Below the pieces are notes generated by a model. That model had not been told where the DNA came from, did no database searches, and saw only the letters and a program-made list of their open reading frames with translations. Below, piece after piece: positions 34,200-46,941 of a stretch of 60,000 nt of DNA; position 1 is the first letter of the stretch, and each line of letters opens with the position of its first letter. Source of the stretch: Adiantum capillus-veneris (Eukaryota > Streptophyta > Polypodiopsida > Polypodiales > Pteridaceae); assembly GCA_014529385.2 (NCBI GenBank), contig CM043943.1, positions 158,616,247 to 158,676,246 of the forward strand. Direction: 5' to 3'. The position numbers were made by a program, and so were the translations under genes.

Positions 34200-35660
34200 A
34201 CTTTTCTAACCTTGACATAACTATCATGGCCTCTTTATTATGTAAGCTAACTATGATAAATAGAATGTAATCATATAACATGATTTACTAATTTCCCCCT
34301 TGAAATTTTAACCATAATTAGTATATAGATAAATATCTATACCAAGTTTCTGACCTTGACATAATTATCATGGGCTTTTCATCATGTAATATAGCTCTAA
34401 TAAATAACATGTAATCATATAGCATGATTTAGTAATTTCTCTCTTTAGTTTTTAGCTAGAATTAGTATAATTTGACTTAGATAAATATGTATACTACTTT
34501 TCTGACCTTGACATAATTATCAGGGCCTCTTTATCCTATAATATAGCTCTAATAAATAGCATGTAATCATAGCACATGATTTACTAATTTCCCTCTTATA
34601 TTTACCCTCACTAATAGTGGTTTTCTACTAGGATAATTATCTATAATAATTATCTGTGCCTAAGATAATTATCATGGATTCCTTAAGATGTAATTAATAT
34701 TTGATAATTATCTTAAAGCATTTTGAATCAATTTGCTATTTTCCCCCTTTTAATTTGTCCTAAAAATAGTGTAATTTTGCTAAGATAATTAGGTAAACTA
34801 ATTATCTGAGATTAACATAATTATCATGGGTTCCTGAAGATGTAATTAACCTTTGATAATTATCTTAAAGCATTTGGAATCAATTTTCTATTTCCCGCCT
34901 TTTTATTTGTCCTAAAATTAGTGTAATTCTGCTAAGATAATTAGGTAAACAAATTACCTAAGGTTAAAATAATTATCACAGGTTTTTAAGATTTAATTAA
35001 CCTCTGATAATTATCTTAAAGCATTTTGAATCGATTTGCTATTTTCCCCCTTTTAATTTGTCTTAAAAACAATGTAATTCTGCTAAGATAATTAGGTAAA
35101 CTAATTATCTGAGGTTAATATAATTATCACGGGTTTTCTAAGAAGTAATTAACTTCTGATAAATAACTCAAAGCATTTTGAATCAATTTGCTATTTTTCC
35201 CCTTATAATTTTCCTAAAATCAGTGTAATTCTACTATGATAATTAGGTAAACTAATTATTTGAGGTTAACATAATTATCATGGGTTTCTAGGATGTAATT
35301 AACCTCTAATAAACAACTCAAAGTATTTTGAATAAATTTGCTATTTTCCCCCTTTTAATTCGTGCCCAAAACAGTATAATTCTGCTAAGATAATTAGGTA
35401 AACTAATTATCTGAGCCTAACATAATTATCACGGGTTCCCTAAGATGTGATTAACCTCTGATAATTATCTTAAAACATTTTGAATCAATTTGCTATTTTC
35501 CATGTTTTAATTTGTCATAAAAACAGTGTAAGTGTGCTCAGATAATTAGGTAAACTAATTATCTAAGGTTACCATAATTATCATGGGTTTCCTAAGATGT
35601 GATTAACCTCTGATAATTTTCCCTTTGTTTTTCTCTCAAAAATAGTGTAATTCTACTTAA
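34200..35660. repeat. Tandem array of about 150-bp AT-rich repeats
   Basis: About ten diverged units. Landmark text CAATTTGCTATTTT recurs near 34,730, 34,882 (diverged), 35,032, 35,182, 35,332 and 35,484, and ATAATTATCATGG recurs with the same step from about 34,210 onward, so the period is 146-152 bp. The first units (34.2-34.65 kb) are more diverged than the later ones. Units carry TAATTATC in both orientations. The array lies on the transcribed side of the TATA box at 36.1 kb if that promoter is real. Confidence 0.8.
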
Positions 35661-35699
35661 TTAATTATGAAAATTACTCAAAAAATTATAAGATAATTT

Positions 35700-36095
35700 T
35701 TCTAGCATAATGATAGTCTAACACAGCTTTGATAATTATCTCAACTTAATCTAAACTTAATTAATATAATTCCCATTAATTTATGGTTTAAAATGGATAA
35801 TTTCAGTCCTAATATGATATAATAATTAATTAGCTTAATATCCCTAAGCTTAATCACAGTAATCAGTAGGCAATATGTAATTAAGAGAGGATTTTTTGAG
35901 TATACATAGGATTAATCTTCAATTAATTAAGAAAATAGGTTAAGCTAGCTTTGCTAATTAAGAAGGATTAGGCTAATTAACATTTAATTAACCAACTAGA
36001 GCTTGATCTCTAGTGATTTTTGCGTAGTGGTCTCTCTAGATGAGAGAGAATGTGCCAAGGCTTCGAGTCTGTCTAAAATTGTGAAGCAAGGGTCA
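35700..36095. other. AT-rich spacer beside the tandem array
   Basis: Low-complexity TTAATTAA-rich DNA (35.7-35.99 kb), then sequence more balanced in composition leading to the TATA box. A 75-codon minus-strand frame at 35996-36223 spans the putative promoter and is probably incidental. Confidence 0.35.
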
Positions 36096-36103
36096 TATTT
36101 ATA
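36096..36103 (-). promoter_or_regulatory. Minus-strand TATA box in a possible LTR
   Basis: CCTATAAATATGACC on the minus strand. About 120 bp upstream the minus strand reads GGGGGAC then TGTGTGGGG (36224 downward), like a polypurine tract followed by an LTR start. If so, this is the U3 promoter of a minus-strand element whose LTR end I could not find. Confidence 0.35.
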
Positions 36104-36340
36104 GGTTTCTAGGCACTCACAGGCTGGAAAATGGCAATAACTTGCATCCCAAGTAGCCCTACAGGTCAAAAAACGCCCCCTGCTACTAAATCTAATTTGG
36201 GAGAGTTCATCATTACCCCACACAGTCCCCCAGATACACAGAATCGATTTTTACTAATTTCTCTGATTTTTAATGATGAAAATTTGAAAAAGCAGTAATT
36301 TCTAGAACCTTAGGATAAGAAAGTCTTTATTGATAATAAT

Positions 36341-36860
36341 TACTGAAACCATCCAATGTTACTTAACTAATTAAATTCCTAGTGTAATCTTTTAGAGCTC
36401 GTAACTTTTCCAGATTTTATCGGAATTTTGTTCTGAAAATTTCTAGCTCGGGGTTTGCTGTGCTTAAGATTCCAAAAATACCAATATTTGCCACGGTCGG
36501 ACAGTTCTACATTGCTTTTTCAATAAACATATCAGTTTGATTAAGCTTTATACAACCTTTAAGGTTTCAGAAACTGGAAACCTTACACCTTTGTGTAGTT
36601 ACTGAAACCATCCAATGTTACTTAACTAATTAAATTCCTAGTGTAATCTTTTAGAGCTCGTAACTTTTCCAGATTTTATGGGAATTTTGTTCTAAAAATT
36701 TCTAGCTTGGGGTTTGCTATGCTTAAGATTCCAAAAATACCAATATTTGCCACGGTCGGCGGACAGTTCTACATTGCTTTTTCAATAAACATATCAGTTT
36801 GATTAAGCTTTATACAACCTTTAAGGTTTCAGAAACTGGAAACCTTATACCTTTGTGTAG
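36341..36860. repeat. Tandem duplication of about 260 bp
   Basis: 36341-36599 and 36600-36860 are nearly identical (TACTGAAACCATCC to TTTGTGTAG), differing by a few substitutions and an inserted CGG-type triplet near 36,757. No coding content. Confidence 0.9.
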
Positions 36861-38027
36861 TTGAGTTTATAATGCATCTTTCCCTCAGGTTACACTGCAA
36901 TGTGAGTCCTCTGCAAAATTTCACCAACTTTGAAGCACTGTGTGAGCTCCTTATGATTGTTGTTGATAGCTCTCTTGCTGAATTTTTCATTGCTTGTCAG
37001 TTGTTTTTGTATGCCATTCTTCAACTTTCCATTGTTTAATGGAGATAAGAGTTGCTCTTGACAAGCATAGTTGAGACTTGCAGATGTTTTTTTAATTCTT
37101 TGACGATTGATTTGGGTAGAAATTTCCTTATAGATGGTATAGACGGAATATATACAAGAGGATAGTGATGAGTGTTTCTAGATTATGGTCTAAAACTTGG
37201 ATGACCAAAGGAAAAAAACCCTATGGGAAAAATGTACCTTTTATATATGCTCTTATTGGAGTTGAGCAGCTGGACTATAGGTACCTGTTCATGTAAGGTG
37301 AGTGGTAGGGAGAAACACAGGAAGATTGTCTAATGCACATGTCAACTATGGAACAGTCTATATGCATACAAGAAATTTGTCAAACAAAAGCATGCAGTGT
37401 CAAAGATGGAATTGATGGGTGCTTCAAGGAACAAATGTAGCACATGTGACATTAAAGGATGTCATTATAGCTTCCACATTTTCAAGAAGGGTTTTCAATG
37501 TAGAACCTTCTCCACTCATACCTCATTGTGCTCAGTGTGTGAGTGTCTATTGGACTTCTTCCTTCAATTCACCAAATTTAAAATACATAGACTTTGACTC
37601 TTATGCTCACCTATACTAGCATGAGCGACACAACATAAATATGCTCAACTCTTCCAGCTTGAGTAGTACTTAGAATAGCTAAGATTCGTGGACCACAGAG
37701 AATATTACTTGAAGCTTTGGGACTAACACCTCGCTCATTTAGTGGCTTAGCTGCCTGACTTTGACTCCTATGCCATATATTTTTAATGGCGACTTGGACG
37801 TACCTAAGTAAGGCCAGAAACCCAACTCCATAGGTTCTTGAGATTTAGGGATCTTTCATTGTTTTATTCTTTAGATGCCACCATTTCTTCTAGAAGGTTG
37901 ACATACTTTTGCTCCTCTTGATTTATTTGTCATATGTTGATTTTTCTTTGTGAAATAGATTCTACAAATGTAGTAGGGATTGATGGAGCCTTTGATTTAT
38001 CCCCCGTGATAAGCGGTTTGTAAATGT
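36861..38027. other. Interval without recognised genes
   Basis: No supportable gene. Two overlapping plus-strand frames of 66 codons at 37,397-37,619 show no motif. The right end borders the C-terminal side of the minus-strand IWxPK relative. Confidence 0.35.
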
Positions 38028-39372
38028 TCATGGGTTCTTTGTAATCAAGTTTCCAATAGCATTTTTGGAACCCACCTTGTTTTTTTGTCTACGTGTGGCC
38101 ATCTTTTGTATTTGCCTCTTTTGCTCTATGATTTGATGGACACTAGGCTTTGGTATCAATATTTGATTATTACCATTGTAAAAAACTTGATTTTGTAGTA
38201 GAAGACGTGGTATCCATCTGGAGGTTGTATCACACTCGGTTGGGATTGGCTTCTGTCGTCTCTTGGTTGTGATTGATTTGTTTTGGGTGGAGCCTTGTGC
38301 TACATGATTGATCTTAGTTGTTGGAGGTTGAGCTACTACTTTTGGTAACCATATTTGAGAGTTACCCTCATGAAATCCTTGTGCTTTGAGTAGCTTGATT
38401 GAAATCATTTCACATGTCTTTGTTGGGTAGCTTGATCGAAGTTTGACTTTGGCACTCATACTTGTCACATTGCTTATTTCTTTCTCGTTTCTTTGAAAGG
38501 CTTTCCTTTTTATTTTTGTGGTTGTTCTTTCTCTTGATTGAGGTGTTTGTCTTCCATCAATAGCTTGGATTTCTCTTTGTAGAACATTTTTCCTAAGGTA
38601 AGTAGGTCCAGGCTATTACCTTAGGCTTTTTGGCCCAAACATTAGTGTTTCCTTGATAGCAACTATGAGTAATGATTGACTCATTTGATACTACCCACCC
38701 GTCTTCCTTTGGTTGTTGAGGTTGAGGTTGCAATTGGTGTATCCAAATTGGATCTTTGACTTTGATGTGCTCTTTGGATACCAACACTTGGTTGATTATT
38801 GGACTTTTTTTGGAGACTTTGTTGTGATGGAAACTTTGGTTGATATATTTTTGCTTAGGTTTCCATTGCATTGTCGATGGTTTGGCTTTTAATGTAGAGG
38901 TTGTGTAGGAATTTTGATGGAGATCGTTGAAGGTAAAGTTGAATTGCAAGGTCGATCTGCTTCACTATTTACTTTAGCTTTACCTTTCTTTGCTATGATT
39001 GGTTGTTTATTTTTTGCATAGATTTGAGATGCTTTTGGGACTATTACTATTGTTGTTGTTGAAGCTTTTTGTTTTTGTCGAAAGAAGTGTTCATCTAGCT
39101 TTTTGTCAGGACGAGACTCTCTTTGACGTGATGAGAGTTGATTATGTAGAAAGTGTCCTTGAACTCCATAGTACTGAACTTGAGTACATGCCAAAGCAAG
39201 AAATTGACATTTTAGAAGTTGTGCATACTATTTCTTCTAGCTCCTTAATTGGTGGCTTTCCCATCATTATCCACGTTCCATAAGACATTAAATTCCTTGT
39301 TGCATAAGGATCTATTATTGCTAAATATGTGATTTTGAGTTTTGCTTCTACACATAAGATGAATTTGATCAT
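38028..39372 (-). pseudogene. Retropepsin/IWxPK-family relative, decayed
   Basis: Four overlapping minus-strand frames read in order. The first (39142-39372) has AIIDPYATRNLMS, alignable to the ALLDSGAQANLLS of the left-edge protein but without DSG. The third (38593-38949) has VKDPIWIHQ, then DGWVVSN, then CYQGNTNVWAKKPK, matching the order VNDPVWIKD, MGWIASQ, YYGGNRQIWVPK of the right-edge copy. The fourth (38028-38468) has FHEGNSQIWLPK and FYNGNNQILIPK. At least three frame breaks separate the parts. It shows that the family is dispersed and that the repeat consensus is roughly aromatic-x-G-N-x-Q-I-W-x-P-K. Confidence 0.6.
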
Positions 39373-41357
39373 TTTAGGAGACGATCAATCTTTTTTCTTA
39401 TCCTTGTTCTTCTCTTGATCTTGAGTTTGTTGAACAACTGATGTGGAACTTGGAAACACTACTTCTTTATATGCTTTCATTTGTGTTGGAGTTGGCTTCT
39501 TCAAAATACTATTGTTCTCTTGAGATATGCTTGTGCATCATGATTCATGACATAGTTGTTTGTCTTATCTTTTTTGCTTTCAGGCTCACAATTTTCATTA
39601 GCTCCCTTCAATACCTTTATCATAAAATAGGGAGCTATGTCATAGCCTTACTCATCACAAAACTTTGTCGGTGTTGTTTCATTTATGCACACATCTAGGG
39701 TAGCCAAGATTTGGTCCCATCCAAATGGCTCAAATAAATCCTCAAGAAATGGTTATGGGATGTAAATTTTATCTTCTACTAGTCTCTCTAAGAATTTTGA
39801 TGTCAATAAATTGATGTAAAGCAATCGGATGTCTATGGTTGATGAATTGATTATGATATATGAATTTGAGTATTCAAATTGCTGCCCTTATGCTGTCAAA
39901 ACTGTGATAGAATTATGTGTGCGTCAGCTTGTAAGTGTGTTAATTGTGCATATTTACACAGAGAGCTAGGAGAGCTTGTAAGTGTGTTAATTGACCATTA
40001 GACAGAGAGCTAGGAGATTGCAGATTTTATTATTTGGAGAGATTTCTCGTATACCTCCTAATTGCACTAGACCCCTGATTTGTGCATATTGACTATGGTG
40101 CACTTGACACATGCACGTATACTAGAGGCACTTTTTTCTCTTTGGGTTTTTTCCCTCTAGGCATCTAGGTATGAGACCTTAGTATATGATTTCTTTTTAT
40201 TTGTATTTATGTAACAAAACTCTCATTTCTATGCTGACACACCTTTCCAAGTGGTAGTGTTTTGTTAATGATCTTGCAGCATAGATGGACTTCAACTTTC
40301 ACACAACTAGAATGATCGAGCTCTATCACTGCATGTTTGCTTCCACAGCTATCGAGGAGACCCATCACATATCTCCAGGTGTACTACTTTCCATGATTCA
40401 TGTTTGTGGACATTTATATTCATTGATTGTGGTTTTTCATTAATTGATTGAGTGCATTTAGTTATGTTTTGTTATTTGCCATTGAAGATGTATAAACTTA
40501 TCTTTGCTTTATCTAATTGACCTAGAGTCTAATCTTATAGATGAGCCTTGAGGTTAGGAGACCATGACTTTAGGTTAACTCATTTACTTGATTGCTAGTC
40601 CTAGTTGGTAAAATTATTTGATTGTTTGAGACCTTAGGAGTGGTTTAGGCATAGAGATCCTTGCTCACTTAAACAACAAAGAACACTAGTAAGAATACAA
40701 AGGAAATGGAAGAAAAAAAAACAAGTGACACAATTGCAAAATCTTAAGCTGGAAGAGAAATCTCAGCTTGATTTGGTACTTCGGTCACATGTATTGCCTA
40801 TGGTACTAGAGCCCTAGAGATTCCTAGTGCGGGAACTTTTCTTTGAGAAGCAAAAAGCCCCGGGCATACAAAATAAACACACATGTCAAATGAATTCGAA
40901 TCAACGTGAGAAAAGTGGGAAAAAAATCAAGAAAAATGAAATGAAAAGACTTCCATTGAGCTTCAAGTGAAAAATTTAAGCTTTTGTTTAGAGTTGTGAG
41001 AGTTGGTTAGCTAATCTAAGCTGGAAAAACAATTAGGGAATCTTGCATTTATATAATTTTGCTAGCTTAGCTAGTATTAGAGTGGTTGTTTTAACCCTTA
41101 GTCGTATAGCTAACTAATTGATAGACCACATCCATAAGCCGAAAACTCTTGATTAATTAATTTTAGCAAGTGCAATTTATTTGTCCTTTATGGTAATGTA
41201 GCATTTCATAATTTTTTGCATTTACTCATTACCACATGTGCTTTGTCTTCCCCGTATGATTCATTGCTATACAATTTAGCTTGCTACCTCATCGTTGTCT
41301 TTCTTTTGTAGGCACATTCTTCCTCAAGAATCTACCACAACATGACTTTGTCATTTA
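39373..41357. other. Interval without recognised genes
   Basis: The first few hundred bases may extend the minus-strand relative upstream, but the frame is broken. Near 39,928 and 39,980 an AGCTTGTAAGTGTGTTAATTG segment recurs with a 48-bp shift. The rest is AT-rich sequence leading to a polypurine tract. Confidence 0.35.
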
Positions 41358-41369
41358 GGAAGGGGGAAA
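41358..41369 (+). other. Putative polypurine tract
   Basis: GGAAGGGGGAAA directly precedes the TGTTAGC of the next feature. Confidence 0.45.
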
Positions 41370-42124
41370 TGTTAGCAACACACAGTGGACGACCTTCAAT
41401 GATGCTATTTTTAAAATATGGTGCTTCATTTTTTGACAGATATATCATTTGTATATGCAATTTTGATGTATCTATGGGATCTACATGAGTTCCACATTGT
41501 ATATTTGATGCTACCATGATGCTTAGGATTTGCAGAGATGAACATAATTTTATGCATCTCATGGATGACCGGACATATTTTTTATGGCCTAGGTATTAAA
41601 GTGAAAATTAAGTCATTTTTTCACTTATCCTTTTGAGAGTAGAGCTTTCATGGAAAGCTTGTGAGGAAGGCGCAGATGGTGATGCGTGTAGTGGAGTTTC
41701 CTCTTGACCTTCCACTTTTTTGATGGCATGCAATTGAAAGTTAAGTGATTTTCTTCTTTTATCTCTTTGTCATTTGCATTAATGGTGTGTGCTTAAGTGT
41801 TAATTAGTCTCTAATTATTGCTTCCTACTCCCATTTCTCTTCTCCTTCACTTGATATGTGAGCTCTTGGAGCTTTTGATCCATGTGTGTGAGTGATTGAT
41901 GAGAGTGTGCATCGTTGTCTACTTGATTTGTGAGATTAGCATAGATTAGAAAGTATGCATTGAGTAGCATGCTATTAGCATAGCATTCCCTTATTCTTCT
42001 CTCTCTTGATTAGGGTCTACTTCTTGTACATTCTTTAACTCAATGCCTCCATGCACTAGCCGGGTTTTCATCCATCGGTTTGACATTATGTCAGTGGATT
42101 GAGCTATGCTATAGCCTGCCAACA
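41370..42124 (+). repeat. Putative 3' or solo LTR, Tat/Athila-like
   Basis: 755 bp from TGTTAGCAAC to CCTGCCAACA, near-inverted ends (TGTTAGC/GCCAACA). The last 80 bp (CTAGCCGGGT, TCATCCATCGG) resemble the end of the LTR before the tRNA-Asp primer site at 54240 (CTAGTCGGGT, TCATCCCTCCGG). No target duplication was established and no pol sequence lies next to it. Confidence 0.45.
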
Positions 42125-42838
42125 CTTTCAGTGGCTTCATGTATATAGACTATTGAATGAAAATGTATATAATTTAAGGGACCCAAGCTAACAATATCTA
42201 CATTACTAGCTTTTTGTTGAAGACCCAAAGTTTTGATTATTATTGAGAAGCATAAGTTTCTCATTGTATCTCTTTCCTATTTCTAGGTAGGCCTCGTGAC
42301 TTATCAATTGTTTAGCTACTAATAGCATTATCCTAAGGTTCAATGACCTTCCAATATTCTAAGGATCATTTGGCGCTTAAATCTTTTGAATGATTTTTTC
42401 AATAACAATCAATTGGTAAAGACGTCTTGGGAGTATTCATACTTGTTGAGGACCCTTAGGCATAGACTAGATTGTTTTTGATTGGTTGATGAGCTAGACT
42501 ATGTTAGAGTCTAATGTTGATACTCAAAGTCATCAAAACCAAGAATAAAACAAGGAAAAAAATTCAACGTATGTGGACACTTTCCACTACCCTCTTGTTT
42601 GTTAAGTAGTAGGAGTAGGTTAGGTAGACATTGCAATGGATTTTCTATCTACCTCACTTTCTAAAGTATCATTAGGGAGTTGTTCCTTGAAATTTGAAAG
42701 TTTTTAGGTTCTAGACTCCTAACATAAGCTTAGAATGCCAACAAACAACATTTCTAGTCAAAAATTGGTATGTGGAGGACTGTGGAAATATTATGGTAAG
42801 TCAAAAATGCATCAAAGAAAATTTTCAAAGTTTGCCTA

Positions 42839-43932
42839 AAAAGAGATTATTATCTCTTTTGTGATTAATGCATGCAAATTTAGGTTATTCTAGCCAAGAG
42901 TGCTTGTATTTCTTTGTAAAAGACTTGAATGACATCAAGATTTTGAAAAAGTGCAATTCCAGGCGTGTAGATAATAATCACTCTTTTTGTCTAAGGCTAA
43001 AATTTGACTTTAAGCTCATGAGTGCTTTTTGTGAAGGCTCTAGAAGTCTTGAGCTCATTTGTGCATAGATTTTGAGATGGATCCACTGCCACCTCTCATC
43101 AATAGGTAAGTTTGGTAACCACACCAAAATTGATCCAAAATGGGTGAAAACTCTTGAAAAGTATTAAAACATTTTGTATTAATTATGGAAATTAACAAAA
43201 AATCAATTTTTTGTAAATTTGGCTCCAAGATAATAATTATTCTGAATATCTTTGGTCCTAAAATTGCAAAATTTTCATTATTTGAATATACGGCAGGCTA
43301 GGCCATAGTGTATTGAGCCTTTGATTCAAATTTGGACTCATCTGGATTTGTAAAGTGTTAGTTAGACCTAATTCTTTCTTAAGTCCAATAGAAGATGCAA
43401 AAAATGGACTAGAAAATTGAAAACTAATCCAAACCTCATGAAACTTGCCAAGTGACTTGTCTACAATGTGCACATCTAGTGTAGGTAACAAAAGTAGACA
43501 AAATTTCCCATTTCAAAATGAGAGATAATAAGCGTGCTTACTATCTTCTGTAGCGAAAGTTAAATTTTTTGAAATTTTTCTTGAAGCACATTTGATCTAT
43601 GGTAGTAATAGAGTGCATCTGCCACATTTCAAGCGATATGAAAAATTTTAGACTGAGTTAGTCAATATAATTGCTAAGAAATTGTGCAAAAATTATCCAA
43701 AACTTATTAAAACTGGTTTAGAGCTTTTTGAACACACCCTTGATAAGTGAGTATCATAAAAATACAAAAAGATACTCTTTTGTGCCATTAGATAATAACT
43801 GCAAATATTATCTCTTATCAAAGCCAAGAAATGATTCAGAGCTTTTTGAGCACACCCTTAATGAGTGAGCATCATAAAAAATACAAAAAGATGCTTTTTT
43901 GTGTCATTAGATAATAATCGCGCTTATTGTCT
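42839..43932. repeat. Second set of short palindromes
   Basis: Imperfect palindromes at 42839-42860 (arms AAAAGAGAT), 43225-43255 (arms CCAAGATA), 43523-43546, 43790-43813 and 43909-43932. The last three share a half-site like GATAATAA(G)CG and pair at 10 of 12 positions; their spacing is 267 and 119 bp. Their 22-bp core has the same length and, in two cases, the same GCG-type centre as the element A palindromes. A weaker copy is at 52388-52411. Confidence 0.6.
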
Positions 43933-43957
43933 CTTGTCAGAGCCAAAAAAGGGATTT
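43721..43957. repeat. Tandem duplication of about 118 bp
   Basis: GAGCTTTTTGAACACACCC... (43721-43838) and GAGCTTTTTGAGCACACCC... (43839-43957), each ending with one of the palindromes. Confidence 0.8.
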
Positions 43958-44296
43958 TTGAAAATTTTTGGTTGCCAAGGGTGAAACACCTATCCCATAA
44001 ATAGCTTGAAAAATTTGGAGTCATTTAGACACTGTTTGCACAACTAGAAATTTAGCTTTTAGAAATTGAAGGTTGCAAATTGGATCTTTGGCTATTTTTG
44101 TAATTCAGGACTAAATTTTTTTTACCAACATTTATTGTACATATTCTTAGCTAATAGACTAACTAATAGACTATTTGGTTTTGTAGGAGTGGTCAAGATC
44201 ATGCTTAAACATAGAGGTAGTTTAGAAAAGAAGAATTGGGACAATTGAATTGGATTGGTATTGAATCTAAAGGCCATGTACTTGAATTCATGAGCA

Positions 44297-44828
44297 TTGT
44301 CAACCTTTATGTACCTTAGATTCAGCCGTGTATTAGCAAATTGGGATTTTAATCAAGAAACCAAGAGTAGAGTGTCAACTAAAGAGAGTGTTAACCAAGG
44401 GGGATCCTTAAAGACCATTCTTAAAGAAGTGCCAGATACTTACTCCGACTCAACCTCAAACATGTTTTTCTTTTACACTCCTTTGGGAGTTAAAATCTCG
44501 CAATACATGGTTAGAATTGATGATCATAGTATTGAATTTGAAGAGGAGGCTACAGCCAACAAGTACGAATCGATGATCATAATGTTGAATTTGAAGAGGA
44601 GGTAAGAGCCAACAAGCAAGAAATCTTCTATATGGATCAAACAGAACACAATATTCAAAGATTGTGAATATTGACACTGTGGATAAATGGGGACTGGAAG
44701 TCGATACACTGATTCCATACATGATCACTGAAGAGGGACCACATGTACTAGAACTAGAAGGTTACGATGAGATTGATGTTAAGTCCCTAAAGTGTATACC
44801 AACTGATAACCCAAGGCTAGGAGTCTAA
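44297..44828 (+). pseudogene. Decayed ORF fragments upstream of the Gag duplication
   Basis: A 102-codon frame (44297-44605) with VKISQYMVRIDDHSIEFEEE, followed in another frame (about 44,620-44,828) by DTVDKWGLEVDTLIPYMI and VLELEGYDEIDV to a stop. GAGGAGG-type text repeats at 44,538 and 44,590. The reading is protein-like, but I do not recognise the family. It may be the N-terminal or upstream part of the Gag that follows. Confidence 0.35.
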
Positions 44829-45241
44829 TATTGGAAGGAAAATAATGTGAGAGGTTTGCTGTGGATAGTTCGTGCCAAACTAGGACACTTGACACCCTTG
44901 AAGATCATATAAATTTTCAAGAATAGGGAGAAAGTTGTAGCAAACCTTTCCATACATCTCTTTAGGGATTTTTTTAACAACAATTTTGTTATGATGAATC
45001 CAAGAGAGGTAGAATATACCAAATATTAGGGCTACTCAATCAAGGATATGATCATGGGAATAGGACCTGAGATGAATCAAAAAGTTGGACCAATGGATAG
45101 ATCTTTTGGTTGTATGGAAAATCAATGGGGTAATGTAGCCCATGGAACCTACCTCAATGATGAAAACTGGGTGATAGAAGCGGAAAACACTTTAAAATTG
45201 TGATGAAAACTGGGTGAGAGGAGCAAAACCACCTTAAAATT

Positions 45242-46760
45242 GTGGAAAACCACACGAGAGCCAATAGAGGGCTAAATAAGTCACAACTATCGAGCAACTG
45301 GTTTGAAGGCTTAGATGGAGGACCACTGGCTAGGAGAGTAGGTGTTGAGCATAACCAAAGAGTCAAACCACCTCATTTTAAAAAATGGGTCAAAAAATAT
45401 AGTCGAGATCTGGGGATCCATATGACCATTTAGCAAGCTCCAAGTAAGTATCAAGAGAAAAAAGAGTTTTTGAATCCCATACTCAGACTTCAGTTTGAGG
45501 GCTTTGGAATGACGTTAGAAGGTAAGGCTTTCACTTGGTTTTAAACCATACCTTCTGGATCAATTACGGACTTACAAACATTGGCTAAGAGATTTGTTAC
45601 TGCTTGTATGAAAATGGGAATCAAGCATAGTATGGTAGCACATATCTAAAGCTTGAAGCAACAACAAGGGGAGTTTGTAAGAGATTGTGCAAGCAAAATG
45701 AGGCAATATATTGATAGATGTCAAGTGCTAGAAATTCCAGCCAAGAAAAGACTTGTCTTACTGTTCCTTGAAGGTCTACTCAACAAAGAGTTGCATGCTA
45801 TAAAAATATATTTATAGCAAGAAACACACTACCTTGAAGGCATGTATCCTTGATGCAATAGAATTGGGGGATAATTGTAAAATTTTTAGTGTGAAAAAAG
45901 CACTATGAGAGATACTCAAAGCGAGAGAACTACATCCACTATGCCAACACAAGTAGGATCTATTATGGTAGCTCCTCTAAATTCCATAGAGAACATGGTC
46001 AAACACATGAATGACATGATGAGCAACATGAAAAGAATGGTAGTGAGAGGGCTAGGGCAAGGTCCACTTCAAGGAAACCCATGGAACCAATGAGGCCACC
46101 CAAACAGATTGCTATCAAAGGAAAATGAACAAACCATGAGACTAATGAGTGTTATTATCGACTAAAGATGACAGGAAAATTTGTGCCAATGAGAATGTTG
46201 GGACAACTTAGGTATAGGTATCCACACCTGCATGGGCCAAATGCAAAAACCATGCATGGCTATGGAGAGATCACAACCAGTTCTAGGTCAACATCATCAC
46301 TATTAGAAAATAATGCAATACCAGTGAAATATATGCATCTTGAAGGACAAGTGGAAGATAATGCCATTAGCAGCGGCTATGCCATACAATGAAGCTAGTT
46401 CTTTGACTAGCTTCATTGACTGTGGTAGCATAAGAAGAATGGTACAATCAAGCACAAATACCATGGTAGAACCAATCCATCAAGCACCTTCAGAAGCAAT
46501 TGTTGTGTACTTCATTGCCGACCACCAAGGGCCTAGATCACCTATGATGAAAACAATTCCTGAATCGCGAATAAAAAAATTTCATAATTTTGGATCGAAT
46601 GATCATTGAAAAAATGATTTTCCAAAACCCAATAAATATGCTTACTATATGCAATGTGGTAGAAAAGGGTGACATTATCCCAAGGATTGTCCTATGAACC
46701 TAAAAAATAAAGAAAAAATGGCAATAAACATAGTAAATGTATTGCCCTTTTAGCAATAAA
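45242..46760 (+). pseudogene. Gag remnant in duplication unit 1
   Basis: In one frame, interrupted by stops at 45431, 45542, 45648 and 45817, a retrotransposon Gag domain can be read: FEGFGMTLEGKAFTWF, then SGSITDLQTLAKRF, then FVRDCASKMRQYIDRC and LLFLEGLLNKEL. After further frame breaks there is a Met-rich linker (45905-46093), and at 46,646-46,697 a knuckle-like YYMQCGRKG-stop-HYPKDCPMN. In unit 2 several of these stops are absent, so they arose after, or were not fixed before, the duplication. Confidence 0.75.
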
Positions 46761-46917
46761 CCCTTTAGGGGCCCTTTGGGATTAAGGTTAATTAGAGGCC
46801 ACCAACCAATAGAAAGCGGGTGGTGGACACACTCTATACCCTCAAAAAAGTAGGGGGACAAGTAGTCTTACACATTTTGATGGCCTCAAGTACCTACTTA
46901 AGTAATGGGGGGCGGGC

Positions 46918-46941
46918 GGGGGGGGGGGGGGGGGGGGGGGG
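46918..46941 (+). repeat. Poly-G run (24 G)
   Basis: Pure G after GGGGGGCGGGCGGG from 46907. The unit 2 counterpart (49,545 onward) is a mixed G/T/C tract. The run may be G-quadruplex forming, or its length may be an assembly artefact. Confidence 0.85.

Larger units (their letters stand above)
42125..44296. other. Noncoding interval with scattered palindromes
   Basis: No supported gene. The 42.8-43.95 kb part holds palindromic segments and a tandem duplication, listed separately. The style of sequence (CCAAAACTTATTAAAACT..., then AAAAAGATACTC... before a palindrome) is like the spacer of element A at 3.0-3.9 kb, so it may be the 3' spacer of a related element. Confidence 0.4.
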
